Assembly (NCBI GenBank): GCA_031841125.1
Contig: CM063113.1
Coordinates: 40,950,197-41,014,196, forward strand
Direction of reading: 5' to 3'
DNA length: 64,000 bases
Source of the DNA: Acanthococcus lagerstroemiae
Taxonomy: Eukaryota; Arthropoda; Insecta; Hemiptera; Eriococcidae
Positions 20,525 to 30,846 of the stretch are shown piece after piece. Both the position numbers and the translations under genes were made by a program. The notes below the pieces were generated by a model, which was not told where the DNA came from, searched no databases, and worked only from the letters and a program-made list of their open reading frames with translations. Each line of letters starts with the position of its first letter. The stretch's first letter is position 1.

Positions 20525-21390
20525 GGACTTGCCTACCCACTGATCGAGGTCGCGTATTAGCACTCGGGTCCACTTGCCTTTAGTCGACTGAGTGAGTGCG
20601 TCCTTCCACTTACGATGCGTGGACTCCTGGACGTTCAGCTTGACCCGAAATACCTCTAGTTTCGTCTTCGCTCTCTGCTTTGCATCTTATACCTCCTCTA
20701 CTTCCCCGACCTGAGTTCAATCGGTGGCATACACGCTGACACGCCTACTGCCCCCGAAAAAACACGTGGCTTTCCGCTGAATCTTCTCCATCTCCGCTCT
20801 CCGTTAGGGTATCTTGATGGCGTCGACAAATATTGTCGCTCGGTATAGGAGGACCGACATGATGACGTTCATACATACAGTTTTCTCTTCTTCTACCTCG
20901 GTCCTCCTAGGTTCCACATTAGACGGGACAGCTGTCCGGCTGCTTAATCAACCTTCTCAGCTGTCCGCCTAAAGTGCTCTGAGAGCAGTAGCATCCCGTC
21001 AAACCACAGCCTCAGGTACTTCAAGGCTATATAGAGCCCAATCTCCACACCTTTGAGGACAAAGATGGGTGGGCCGTAATTGCGTCGCGCCGTCAACAGT
21101 TCCGCCTCCGTCTTCTGTACTACTAAGCACAGCCCTGCCGACTCGATCCAGTAGGTCAGCATCTTCAACGCCTGGTTAACTCGTCGCCTGACCCCTGCTG
21201 TCGTCTCGGCTTGGCACACCCCTAGCATGTCGTCGGCGTAAGCAAATTAGCTTGACGCCTGGTGGTAGCGCCAGCCTCAGCAGTCCATCGAAGGCGACGT
21301 TCCACAAGGTAGGTCCGAGTACTGATTCCTGCGAAACGCCATAGGTCATCTCCCTCGTAACCAGGCCGGCCGCGTGAAGCAATGATATTA
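20525..21390 (-). pseudogene. second R1-like reverse transcriptase remnant
   Basis: Minus-strand frame 21382-21176 carries the RT motif ESVLGPTLWN. After a frameshift near 21235, frame 21228-20944 resumes with MLGVCQAETTAGVRRRVNQA and the phrase AGLCLVVQKTEAE typical of R1-type RT palms. Further on, the frame with WTRVLIRDLDQWVG (20585-20530) matches the carboxy-terminal end of R1-type ORF2. Stops and frameshifts prevent expression. It differs in sequence from the remnant at 14.1-15.9 kb, so it is a separate insertion and probably a different family. Confidence 0.85.
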
Positions 21391-21519
21391 CTATCCTACT
21401 TTTGAAATTTTCATTTTAATCAGTACAGTATGTCTGACGCTCAGATATTTTATACGAGCTTTTCAGTGAAAACCCCTATGACCTTTACTTATTATTTTAA
21501 CACGAATTAATGAATATAT

Positions 21520-21902
21520 GTGACCTGGAATCATGAAATGTGCCTCTCGTGCGAAAACAGGTTTTCGAGATAAACGAGTGTGAAGATGAGATGGTGGTAG
21601 TGGTGCGCACAGATGTACATAGCGTGTACATCTGTGGTGGTGCGTTTACGCGTTGCTATGACAACCGCGTTTAGAATTCTTGTTCTCTGTCATTTCTGTA
21701 AGCCCGTTTCACACAACGCAATGTAAACAGATATTTTTAAAGTTTTGACGTAGTTCTTAAATGCAATTTGTGAAAAAATTAATGAAAACAGGAAGCTGCG
21801 ATTTATTTCATTCGAAAGAGCGCGATTTTTTCTATAAGAATCGTCAAGAAAGTGAAAAATGATTTTTTGACACCAGAGGCACATTTCATGATTCCAGGTC
21901 AC
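21520..21902. mobile_element. MITE with perfect 28-bp terminal inverted repeats
   Basis: GTGACCTGGAATCATGAAAT... at 21520-21547 is the exact reverse complement of 21875-21902. The element is 383 bp and has no coding capacity. It contains a perfect 12-bp hairpin, CACAGATGTACA (21608-21619) with its complement at 21625-21636. Identical long ends suggest recent origin. I could not define a target duplication. Confidence 0.88.
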
Positions 21903-22099
21903 GTATGTAATTACTTTCCCCATCGAAAGTTTGGAATGAATTAGACTCCTTAACCCTATAATAGTGGAAGGCCATTGTTCCGCTGTTAAAATAGTTCGTG
22001 AAAAACTTGTAAAGTAGTATTATTTCATCTCGGGCTCAAGCTCTACTCTCGGCTACTTCATTACCAATAAAAATCTAAGTTTTTTCTTCTTTTTTCAAT

Positions 22100-22104
22100 T
22101 AAAA

Positions 22105-22143
<39 letters not shown>
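22100..22143. repeat. (AAT)n microsatellite
   Basis: About 13 consecutive AAT units. Confidence 0.97.
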
Positions 22144-22840
22144 TTTTGTTACTTGCTCTCGTCGGCCTGTGAATCAGCACTTTTGCTTCTGTTTTTCTCT
22201 GTTTTTTCTTTGTTTTTTCTTGTTTTCCGTTTCTGGCTGTCTATGTTTGTTTATTTTGCAGTTTCCTATTGTTCCTATTCGCTAAATTTCTCCACATTTA
22301 TCTGTATGCGTTCTTGATTGTCTGTGATTTGTTTGTTGCATTCTTTACCTTTATTTTTATTTTATTTTATTTTATTTATATATATATTTTTTTTTTATAT
22401 TTTTGCTGGCGCTTTTGCTTATCTGTGAGTTATTTGTTGTATGAATGGTTTATCTACCTATGTGTCGGTTTATTTATTTATGTATTTATTTATTTCGCAT
22501 GTACATGTTACACTCGGTTCAACTTATTTATTTTATACTTTCTTATTTTCTCGTTGCATTGCATGCTGTACCAAATTAACTTTTCCTTTTTATTTTCTAC
22601 TTTTTACATTTACAATTAGGCTTGATCTGTTTTTTTTTCCCTCGTTTTTTTTTTTCAGATACCCCTTATTTATAAAACGTATTTCTTTTCATTTCATTTT
22701 CTTTTGTAAAACCTATATATTTTTTATTATTATTCCCTCACCCCACTCGCGCTTGTAGCGCATAGGGGTGAGGTATGCACACGTTTGTAAAGATAATTAT
22801 GAGTCAATAAACATTTATTCAATTCAATTCAATTCAATTC

Positions 22841-22899
<59 letters not shown>
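22144..22899 (+). mobile_element. probable 3' tail of a LINE ending in (AATTC)n and (AAT)n
   Basis: A T-rich tract (22150-22740) is followed by CGCTTGTAGCGCATAGGGGTGAGG, GAGTCAATAAACATTTATTC and then (AATTC)n at 22818-22842, running into about 18 AAT units to 22898. Non-LTR elements of the Jockey/I type often end with AATAAA-like words followed by such short repeats. No coding part remains. The hydrophobic frames at 22269-22758 come from the T-rich sequence and are not genes. Confidence 0.5.
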
Positions 22900-23138
22900 G
22901 ATTTTGTACTTAATAGGAGACTGAACAGGTTATTCTACATTATGCAGATTGATAAATTATTATTCACAACATTCTTAGCCCACGAATACCGTAACACCAT
23001 GGGTGAGTTTGCAATCATGGGGTGACGCGGCACAGATGTGTTTCCATAACTGTTATGAGCGCGAGGGAAAAAAAAGGAATGTGTGGCAACACTGACCGTG
23101 ACTTGCTGTAATGTAGGCTGTTGTAGCTATCGTGTACA

Positions 23139-23324
23139 ACAGTGGTTCCCAGTCCGCGGAGGATGACTTAGGGGTCCATAAGCTGATCCGAAAATGTTTC
23201 GTTCGTCAAGAATTTAACAGTTTTAGAAAATTTGAAGTATATTTAAATGCATTATACATAAGGGGTCCTTGAAATTATAGCTATTCTGTCAGGGCTTCTT
23301 GAAAATTTTTGGTTGGGAACCCCT
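23139..23324. mobile_element. hAT-type MITE, 186 bp
   Basis: The left end is ACAGTGGTTCCCAG and the inverted right end is AGGGGTTCCCAACC. It is flanked by CGTGTACA (23131-23138) and CGTGTAGA (23325-23332), an 8-bp duplication with one difference. The CAGNGGTTCCCA terminus is the classic form of many hAT MITEs. Confidence 0.88.
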
Positions 23325-23332
23325 CGTGTAGA

Positions 23333-24391
23333 GCCAACTCGGTATAATTCCACTAGTTCGAGCCTGTGTTATGAGGTCGTCTGTGCAGAACTTCAAAACG
23401 CGTGTGAGTACAAATTTCATCAAAGAAATTTATTGTTTCAGATAATGAGCAAAAATTTAAAAAAACTGTATGTGTTTGGTATCATTATTACACGCAGAAT
23501 TTGATACCATCAGTCATGATAAATGCAGACTATTTTGTATTAATCAGCACAGTGATGTAGCAATTGGTGAAAAACTTAGATAAAAAAGTAGATGGGATGA
23601 ATCTGCACAAAATTTTATTTATTTAGCCAATAAGTGATCAATTTTGATGTTCTGTTACATTGCTAGTGAATGAATAAGTACAAATCGGAGAGATGCCGAG
23701 GACGTATGTTCCTGTATTAGGGTCTCGGCCTCTCAAAGGAAAGGTCTGACCCCCCCCCCGTAACATTTGTTGTTGTTTTTTTGTATACATCTGTACACAT
23801 ATATCAATTTGGGGTTACTTGACACTTTTAGAAGACAACACTACATTTATGACTTTTTCCCTTGTTCATTCATGAACACGTGCAGTGTCACCCCATTGCG
23901 GTATCATTTCGCACACTTACTTCATAATTCTGAGGAAAATTTATAGGCGGGGGTGTCACAATCTTTCGGGAAATTTATTCCGTTATGTTCCATCAAAATT
24001 ACAAAAAATACCGCGGTTCTCTAAACCAGTTTCTACAGTCTGTAGAGCGCGTCAAACATGAAAGTACCGAGACATGTGAGCTAAGTCACCCCGTATTAGG
24101 TACCACAAACACGCACGTGTACAAGATTAATGTAAATATACACACGTCACACGATTAGTACTCACACTGAAATAAAATGTCTCACGCGTGGGTATCGTGA
24201 TCGAGACGAGGGTTAGTTACACTCGAAAGATCTCGTTCTAGGACAGGGCTATCTCTCGCAAATTTGGCGTCCAAGAGAAGGAGTTCTGGATCTGTCACTG
24301 ATCATGACATGGACGGATGTCACGTGGGATAACCCTCAAGTTTCGTATAACCGCGTTGAAACGTGAACAATAAAAAGCGATTAAATCTTAC
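23333..24391. other. intron DNA just downstream of KChIP EF-hand 2 exon
   Basis: Contains a C run at 23751-23759 and a CA-rich stretch near 24100-24180 (CACGCACGTGTACAAG, CACACGTCACACG). No gene or element is recognised. Confidence 0.4.
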
Positions 24392-24462
24392 CTTAAAACT
24401 AATAGCTCCGTTACAATTAATATCGAATGCTTTGAACACATAGTGGGCGTATTGAGTCGAAT
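24392..24462 (-). CDS. KCNIP: KChIP-like calcium sensor, exon with EF-hand 2
   Basis: This is a 71-bp exon. The minus-strand acceptor TTTGTTTCAG precedes it and the donor GTAAGA follows it. One base carried from the previous exon plus 71 bases give exactly 24 codons: Asn, then STQYAHYVFKAFDINCNGAI, then SFK. The EF-hand 2 loop is DINCNGAISFK plus the Asp encoded by the next exon. Asp instead of Glu at loop position 12 is usual for EF-hand 2 of KChIPs. The phrase YAHYVFKAFD is diagnostic of this subfamily. Confidence 0.92.
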
Positions 24463-24613
24463 CTGAAACAAACATTCCGATGGTATTAATTTCAAGCTCG
24501 GTCATTCGCTGACATACTTATTATAAATTGTTTCAGGCAAGAAAACTAATAAGACCAACATAGGTAACTTAGACAGATGTGGTTTAATTTGAATCCGTGC
24601 TTCCTTCCTTCAA

Positions 24614-25410
24614 TTACACTACCCAACAGCCAAAAAACCGCAAGAACGAGAGTAGCCGATTCTAGAAGTATTTTTCACGCTGAATTCAATGCCGCTTTTT
24701 GTTTTTCTTAATTAGCTCTCCTTTTCTCGTAAATTCATTCTGAATTATTTCCCGTAATTTCCCTCACGTGTTAGAAATATTAGTGAATGTGGCCACACTG
24801 CATGTATCACAAAACAAACTCGCCAACACAGTGACGCGTGTGAACGTGTGTTTTGACGTTTTGATATCGAGACGATCTAAACAGTTTCAACTGATTCTAA
24901 GATTTTATCATTAACGATGAAGTGATGGAACAACAGTTTTGAGGAAGGCGATCTCTTCAGTGAAAAAATAACGCCTTTTCATTCCGGTATTACAGTTTAT
25001 TGTTTCTTTTACGAAATGTAAGTGAACTAGATAAATGTGTTCCGACAATAAATTTGATGAATATGTATTCAATGCATGAGTATTCATGATAATCACAACG
25101 TTCGTTGTTGAATTGGAATAAAATACTTACGGAACACAGACGGACAGAGAACAACACGGAAGTTTTCTATTCAGTACCGTCGAAGACGAAGCTTATCGGT
25201 AATATCAGTTTAATACAACATCAGTGTCGCCACATAAAATAGAACAATTTCTCATAATACACTATTAAATTTCCCAGCAAACGTAAAAAATGATTAGCTA
25301 ACTCAGCATTTTTAATATCATATTTGAATTCAGCGTGAAAAATACATTAAGAATCATCTATTTTCCTTCATGCGGTTTCCAAAAAATCTCAGTTTGTTGT
25401 GTAGTGTTAT
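24614..25410. mobile_element. MITE family B, copy 1
   Basis: The left end (TTACACTACCCAACAG, then AACCGCAAGAACGAGAGTAG, then TATTTTTCACGCTGAATTCA) is repeated in inverse at the right end (ATAACACTACACAACAAACT, AAACCGCATGAAGG, TATTTTTCACGCTGAATTCA). The inverted repeats are therefore about 90 bp. It is 797 bp with no coding capacity. A second, shorter copy lies at 36741-37217 in opposite orientation. Confidence 0.8.
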
Positions 25411-25464
25411 GATTGCCGTCAGAATGTCATTTATATTCGCGACATACCCGCTCTTTTTGTCCTC

Positions 25465-25733
25465 GCAGAGTAGCCACTTTTCTTTCTGGAATTATTTTTT
25501 CTGACTTTTCCCGTTTTTCCAGACCAATTTTCTCAATTTTCTCTGATCTTTTTTCAGCTAGTATCGTACACTGTTTTGAAAAAACTTTGTAAAAAAAATG
25601 AGTCTTTACGCTGATATTTATTCAATAGTGTATATTCTTTAATTCTCATTATTCTCAAAAAGTTCCTCGATTTTGATCAAGATTATAGCAATTTCCTGAC
25701 TTTCTCTGAATTTTCAGAAAGTGGCTACTCTGC
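25465..25733. mobile_element. MITE family A, copy 2
   Basis: The left end is GCAGAGTAGCCACTTTTC and the inverted right end is GCAGAGTAGCCACTTTCTG. The body shares AGACCAATTTTCTCAATTTT, CTTTAATTCTCATTATTCTC and ATTATAGCAATTTCCTGACT with copy 1 at 906-1213. It is 269 bp and its ends are better preserved than in copy 1. Confidence 0.85.
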
Positions 25734-26084
25734 TGCGATCGCGAACGACAATTATTTCAAGTGAATCCGATACACGAGTTAAGAACGGCAGTCTAGATAT
25801 TTTGCACTAAAATAACTTTCAGTCCATCTAGATTTGTCTTCCAAAAAATCTTCGTACCCCATCTGCCAATATTTCTGATCCCCGCTTGTCTTGCTCTACT
25901 TATATCTCCTTCCCTTCTCTCAAACAATTGCTTCCCTTTGGTTGACGAAGGCGAAAATTATTAAGCTCGCTTAAGTCCTCTTCGGTGTAGCTGAAGCCAG
26001 TTCAATACAGAACTAAATTTCCTTCCGTCTGTCTGTTTACCTGTCTGTTACACTGGTAGGGTAGATAATCAACTCGTCTGTTCC

Positions 26085-26196
26085 TCTATACTGTGTGGTC
26101 GGACGAGGCGCGAAGCGCCGAGCAAGGCCGGCACGATCGAAGCGAGTGACGGCGGGGGGTAGGGCTGTGAAACGGCCAGGGGGCGGAGCCCCCTAG
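26085..26196 (+). mobile_element. GC-rich fragment with Helitron-like ends (tentative)
   Basis: It starts TCTATACTGTGTGG and ends with the hairpin GGGGGC-GGA-GCCCCC running into CTAG followed by T. A second three-base-loop hairpin, GGCGC-GAA-GCGCC, lies at 26107-26119. Helitrons start with TC, end with a short hairpin and CTRR, and insert between A and T. The 3' end fits, but the base before the TC is C, not A. The block is strikingly GC-rich compared with its surroundings, so it came from elsewhere. It could also be an unrelated GC-rich repeat. Confidence 0.4.
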
Positions 26197-27083
26197 TTTT
26201 TCTTAACAAGGGGGTAATGCAGCTTGACACCCTCTCAGCTGCTGCAGGCTGCATTGAGCGCCTTTACACCGTCATACTTGGTTTTATTAGCCGGCTGATA
26301 ATTCGAGCCGTAGTTATTAGAGATTAAATCTCGATAGGAAAATAATTATTCCAACGGACGGGAAAATAAAAACAAATTGTAACTTCTCGGATGTAAAAAA
26401 AAAGCTTTCCAACAAGCTGCGCGCTAACATGCTATTTTGCTGGTACTTTGAAACTTGGTGTTTCCGGGCCGCCTCGAGATGAAGGCAACACTTTTATAAA
26501 TTTGTAATTCGCTAAGAGCGAATTTTCCGACGACGCGACAAGCGCGGAAGTGCGTTTTCCCTTTGAGAATTCCGCAGTCAAGGTTTCCCCTTCAACTAGA
26601 TAGAGATAAAAAGACGTATACAGATCCAGCCTAGTTTCGTTTCTCGATATTTTTCAAAATAGTATCGGTTCGAATTGAAGATTTTCGTTGAGCTTTCTAC
26701 CACGCCTTACATACTATCGGGCGGGCAACTTGTCCAACACTCTCGACTATGTTCGCTCACAGTAGTTGTAAGTTGTGCGCCGCACCGTCTCAACAACGAA
26801 TCGACGATTTATCTTAGTCACAGTATGAATGTCTTTAGAAGAGAAAATTCGATTCAGTCCGCGAAATCGGTCTCCTTCTCGTGATTAAAAATGCAGACGG
26901 CTATGTAGTTCATAGTTTTTAATTGTTCCGATATGAGCTGATAACAGTATTGCCTATCTTTTCTCTTTTGCTATTTCAAATAATGAAAGACGAGTGTAAG
27001 TATTGCTGAAGTCGTTCGAGATGTGGCTCATACACTTATTTTTACAGTTAAACTGATGACGTTTGATTAAAACGGATACTTAC
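26197..27083. other. intron DNA near KChIP EF-hand 1 exon
   Basis: Non-repetitive to my reading. A 69-codon plus-strand frame at 26675-26884 has no motif. A small palindrome TTCGCTAAGAGCGAA lies near 26508. Confidence 0.4.
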
Positions 27084-27153
27084 TACCGTGGGGAAAAAAT
27101 TTAGCGTATATGTCCTTGAATGCTGTCTCGTGAACCAAACCTTCGGGACAGTC
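27084..27153 (-). CDS. KCNIP: KChIP-like calcium sensor, exon with EF-hand 1
   Basis: This is a 70-bp exon. The minus-strand acceptor TTGTTGCAG precedes it and the perfect donor GTAAGT follows it. It encodes DCPEGLVHETAFKDIYAKFF, then PHG, plus one base of the next codon. The Cys-Pro in the EF-hand 1 loop disables calcium binding there, as in all neuronal calcium sensors. The exon joins in frame to 24462. The exons encoding the amino-terminal region, which precede this one, should lie to the right; I did not find them before the window end, so they may be far upstream or too short to see. Confidence 0.9.
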
Positions 27154-27368
27154 CTGCAACAAACATACTTCGCATTTAGTTTGAAAAATATGCAAAATAA
27201 AAGCTAGATATTTCAAAATCAGTTATACGAAAGTACAAACACGCGCAAATAGGTATACTTAAGTCGGAATTATGGTTACACGGTAGCTATTAGATAAATT
27301 CGCGGTACCTTAATCGAAGCTTTATGCGTTCATTTTTTTTTCTTTTTCTTTTCTTTCATAACACTTAG
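27154..27368. other. KCNIP: upstream intron of the KChIP gene
   Basis: DNA directly upstream of the EF-hand 1 exon. Only the acceptor and its pyrimidine-rich context are recognisable, with a T-rich run at 27333-27357. Confidence 0.5.
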
Positions 27369-27930
27369 GTTTTTTTTTTATTTTAAATTATGATATTTAT
27401 TGCCTCATTAGCTATAATCATACTCGTACATACATTTTACAATAGGTTCTTAATGATGGTTATCTTATAAATTCTATTAGTTTATACAGGTTTTCGAATT
27501 TAATGTCTAGAGCTTTTGGGATAAGTTGGCGGGTTAGTTCGTACAGGATACAGCTTTGAAGAATGTGTTTGACTGAGTATGTTGGGTATGGACAAGCTGG
27601 ACAATTTGGTGGCGAATGGTATAGGAAGATGTGCTGATGTGTGGCACGTGTGTGTCCGTGTAGTAATCGATTGGTTGTTGTCTCCATTACTCGATTCTGT
27701 CTGCAGGACCTTCAAATATAATTTGTCCAGTCTGTATGGTCTTTTTTCCACTGCAAGAGTTAACTAGGCCTAGAGTTCCATTGCTGTTCCCACACTTGCA
27801 AGAAGTTTTTTATTGTAAGGGCGTATAAGTCTGTAGGATTGATGACTGGTAGATATTTGTCGGTTGCACGTTTGGCAGCTCGGTCAACGGTATCATTACC
27901 TGCAATTCCTCTATGACTTGGAATCCACAG
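27369..27930 (-). pseudogene. 3' end of a LINE with RNase H, 5'-truncated
   Basis: Read on the minus strand from 27930, the frame begins LWIPSHRGIAGNDTVDRAAK, the last part of a LINE-encoded RNase H (the motif with the fourth acidic residue). It continues LYALTIKNFLQVWEQQWN, then after a stop and frameshifts ETTTNRLLHGHTRATHQHIF and CPACPYPTYSVKHILQSC, the usual tail of I/Jockey-type ORF2. It ends in ATAAATATCATAATTTAAAA and an A run (27370-27379 as T). The rest of ORF2 is missing. It lies in the upstream KChIP intron in the same orientation as the gene. Confidence 0.88.
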
Positions 27931-27944
27931 GTAAAATACTTAGT

Positions 27945-28135
27945 TTGTATGTAGCAATGAATATTCAACATGTTTACAGAACGGGAGCATCAAAATTTAG
28001 GAAGGGGATGACTTTTGTCTACGACGATAGGTATCTTATCTATGACCACAGCACTGATATCCAAATGTATATTACGTAAAAACAAGCTTCTAAAATTTCT
28101 TTTTCCAGTTTTGAAAATTCTGTCATCAGATTTGC
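27945..28135 (-). repeat. dispersed repeat C, inverted copy
   Basis: On the minus strand it reads GGAAAAAGAAATTTTAGAAGC, then TTTGGATATCAGTGCTGTGG, then ATCGTCGTAGACAAAAGTCA. This is a diverged match to 31405-31565 and to 48220-48375. It faces the copy that starts at 28522. Confidence 0.7.
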
Positions 28136-28521
28136 CAATAGAAGACAAATAAATAAGTAAATAATTTAAAAGATAGCACTCTTCAAAAATATTAGAAAAC
28201 AAATGAATCTATATTGCCCAGAACATCTTAATTATACCGATCACGTTTCTATACGTCGAAGAGGAATGAAAAATCGATTTTAATCATGAAGATTCACGAA
28301 TTTCGAGAGTATATCCTTTCGTGAACGTGTATGTACGACTTTCATACGCGAATAGGTTACTCTCCAGGAATTGGGAATATTTCGCACCTGCAAATTTTAA
28401 GCTCTAACTTTTCGATTTTTTTTTTTTTTTTGAGGAAGAGAGTTATTCGGGGTGATAAAATAACAGAGCATAAGGAGGTGTCCATCATCGTAGATTATAT
28501 TTTTTTAAATTTTTGTTTCAA
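28136..28521. other. spacer between inverted repeat C copies
   Basis: AT-rich, with a T run at 28417-28431. No gene is seen. Confidence 0.4.
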
Positions 28522-29034
28522 AATTGTTTCTTCCAAATAAAGTGGTATTATTACTCAGAAAGATTCAATGCACATGTTAAGAAGTTCAATTTGGTGGTCA
28601 TTGACTTAACATTTCCAGAAGGGGTGGCGTGAAGGTCTGTAACCAGGATATTCAGTCCATTATCGTGGTCAATCTTCGACTGGTGCGAAGATATGAACTT
28701 CATACATTGTTTAGCACAATGGCGATACTAGTGCAGTTTAGGCCTGTCAAAAATCGATAATTTTAATTATCGATTATAATCGATTAAATCAATAATTTTT
28801 CGTTTTTCCAAATTTTTGGTTGCACTGGACGAATATTTTGCTACTGAATTTCGTTGTCAATTAAAATCAAAATTCATGTATCTATAGTGTTATTTTTTTT
28901 CGCGAAAATACGTAACAACAAAAACTAACAAAATTCGAACGCGTTAACCTCTTTTGGGATTTGCATTTGCCCGTTTCGCTTTCCAGAAGCACCCTCGGAC
29001 GGAAACACGAAATTTCTTGGGTTTTTATCTCAAC

Positions 29035-29559
29035 CAGGGATGGTTAGCTAGCCGTTAGTTTTTAGCTGTTAGCCGTTAGCCGAGCGATCTTGGAGTATTT
29101 TTAGCTAGCTGTTAGCTAGCCAATCAGCGAAATATGTAATCAAAAAAACAGCCGTTAGCTGATAAAAACTGAACTTCTATCGGCTAATTGAAACATTAGA
29201 AATTCTCCCCGATTCTCCCAGTCCCAGCCAAACACTCAAATATAAAGTCAAAAAAGTTGGAAACATGAAAAGTGAAGAGGAAATTTTGCGCTAAGTTTCT
29301 AATTTGAGAGAAAAAGAACTTGGCAAAATATGTGATGAATGAAAGAACTTGAAAATAGATATCAAAATTAGGTATTTTTTTCAAAAATGGTTTTCAGCGC
29401 AAAATTTTAATATGAATTAATATATGTGAAGGATAAAATTTTATTAGCCGTTAGCTAGACATTAGCTAGCCGTTGAAAGGCTATTAGCCGAAGCCATTAA
29501 GAAAAATTCGTTAGCTTTAGCCGTTAGCCTTAGCTGTTGGGAACGGCTTTCCATCCCTG
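29035..29559. mobile_element. 525-bp hAT MITE rich in TTAGCTAGCCG words
   Basis: The ends are CAGGGATGG and CCATCCCTG. A perfect 8-bp target duplication ATCTCAAC lies at 29027-29034 and 29560-29567. Subterminal regions on both sides are built of GTTAGCTAGCCGTTAG-like repeats, probably transposase-binding sites. The middle (about 29190-29450) is AT-rich with no domain. Confidence 0.95.
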
Positions 29560-29640
29560 ATCTCAACTTCACTTTTCAAGCAATTCAGAGTCAGAGCTGT
29601 AGCTGCACTGCTTTATGTCTGCATTATCGAACCTAGAAAA

Positions 29641-30846
29641 CAGTGTTGTTAAACATAACAAAACACAATGACAAAATGACAATTGAGTTTTAAAAATTTT
29701 GTAATAGTTTTAGTTTTTTTTTTTCCCCCGATTCTTATTTGAAATAATAAACAGAAATAAAAACCACGAGGTCTGCTTTGTTGTTCTCATATTAGAGTGA
29801 ATGGTAAATACATATTAAATACTCGAAAACACTAGGTATGTTTCATACTAATTGAACGGAGTTCTGAATAGAAAGCCAAGATGACCTGAGCGGCTAGAAT
29901 TTTGCATTGTTTCACACAAGTCTGTCAAGAGCTAATTGATGAAGAATGTTGAGGATGAATCAGCTTATAGAAGAACCTTTTTCTTCCATGACTTCATTCT
30001 CCTGTTATTGTTATGTTTGTAGTAATGTAGTATTTTCCTTCTTGCTGTCTTACTTCTTTCATTCTTGTTTTTTGCTTTTATTCTTACGTTCAAAGGGAAA
30101 CTCAGTAAGTTGCTATTGTTATTTCTTAGTTTGTGTATTCTCTATTATTTCATTATTTCTTTCTTTATTTGTTCTTTAATGCCTCTCGGCTATGAACATA
30201 TTACATTTATTTTAATTAGCTTACAATTATATGATAGTTACAGATACTTTACTAAATTAGAAAAAATTATGAAACGGCGGAGAGAGAGGATATTTTTTGG
30301 AGAATACAGTGTAATAGGGGTAAGGTTTTTTATGTATCAGTTTCTGGTGTTCATATATTGTATACACAATCAAAGATAATGTGGGAGATAGAGACACGTA
30401 TGGGTTATTCGGACAAGAAGGACAGACATTTGTATTTTGGAATTTTAGAAGGTGTCGGTAAGTCGTGAGTGTAGGTATTGCTTAAGAAAATACGAATTAT
30501 AGCTATTCTTTCATGTTCCTAGTAAGGTAATGATTTAAAGAACTTCCTGTGAAAACAACCTCAGTCAGTTATGAAATTTCAACCTCGCCGCCAGACAGCA
30601 ACGTAATGCCGCTGATCTGCTGGATGTTTTCATGGGAAGCTCAAACTCTTCAGTTTTCAAAATGCATTTATTGATTACTATGCAATCGTTGTTGGAATAA
30701 CATTGGTGGAATTGAATTATAAATTAACAGGTATTGGCGTTTTGACAAAATGACAAAATAATTTTGTCATGACATAACAAAAGATTGAAATGCTAGTCTG
30801 ACAAAAACGACAAAATAACAAAAAATCGTTTTGTTTAATATCACTG
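29641..30846. mobile_element. 1.2-kb hAT-type non-autonomous element
   Basis: The left end is CAGTGTTGTTAAACA and the inverted right end is CAGTGATATTAAACA. Subterminal words (CATAACAAAAC, GACAAAATGACAA) occur near both ends. It is flanked by CTAGAAAA (29633-29640) and CCAGAAAA (30847-30854), an 8-bp duplication with one difference. The short frames inside (29946-30379) are AT-rich and hydrophobic with no transposase motif. Confidence 0.85.

Larger units (their letters stand above)
13176..24391 (-). other. KCNIP: KChIP intron (11.2 kb), packed with repeats
   Basis: This intron separates the EF-hand 2 and EF-hand 3 exons. It starts on the minus strand with the donor GTAAGA at 24391 and ends with TTTCAG at 13176. 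It contains two R1-like reverse-transcriptase remnants, one SINE, at least four MITEs, microsatellites and a 1.9-kb cluster of short repeats, all listed separately. No host exon was recognised inside it. The parts at 13176-13550, 13612-14126, 15864-16880 and 23333-24391 hold nothing I can name. Confidence 0.85.
24463..27083 (-). other. KCNIP: KChIP intron (2.6 kb) with three elements
   Basis: It runs on the minus strand from the donor GTAAGT at 27083 to the acceptor CAG at 24463. It holds an ~800-bp MITE (24614-25410), a 269-bp MITE (25465-25733) and the GC-rich Helitron-like fragment (26085-26196). The rest, including 25734-26084 and 26197-27083, shows no recognisable gene. Confidence 0.88.

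Noticed and set aside
22269..22758. Two overlapping frames encoding very hydrophobic, Phe/Tyr/Ile-rich proteins that look like membrane proteins
   Set aside because: They are translations of a T-rich tract with TTTA repeats, probably an LINE 3' untranslated region. There is no signal, no conserved motif and no splice context.
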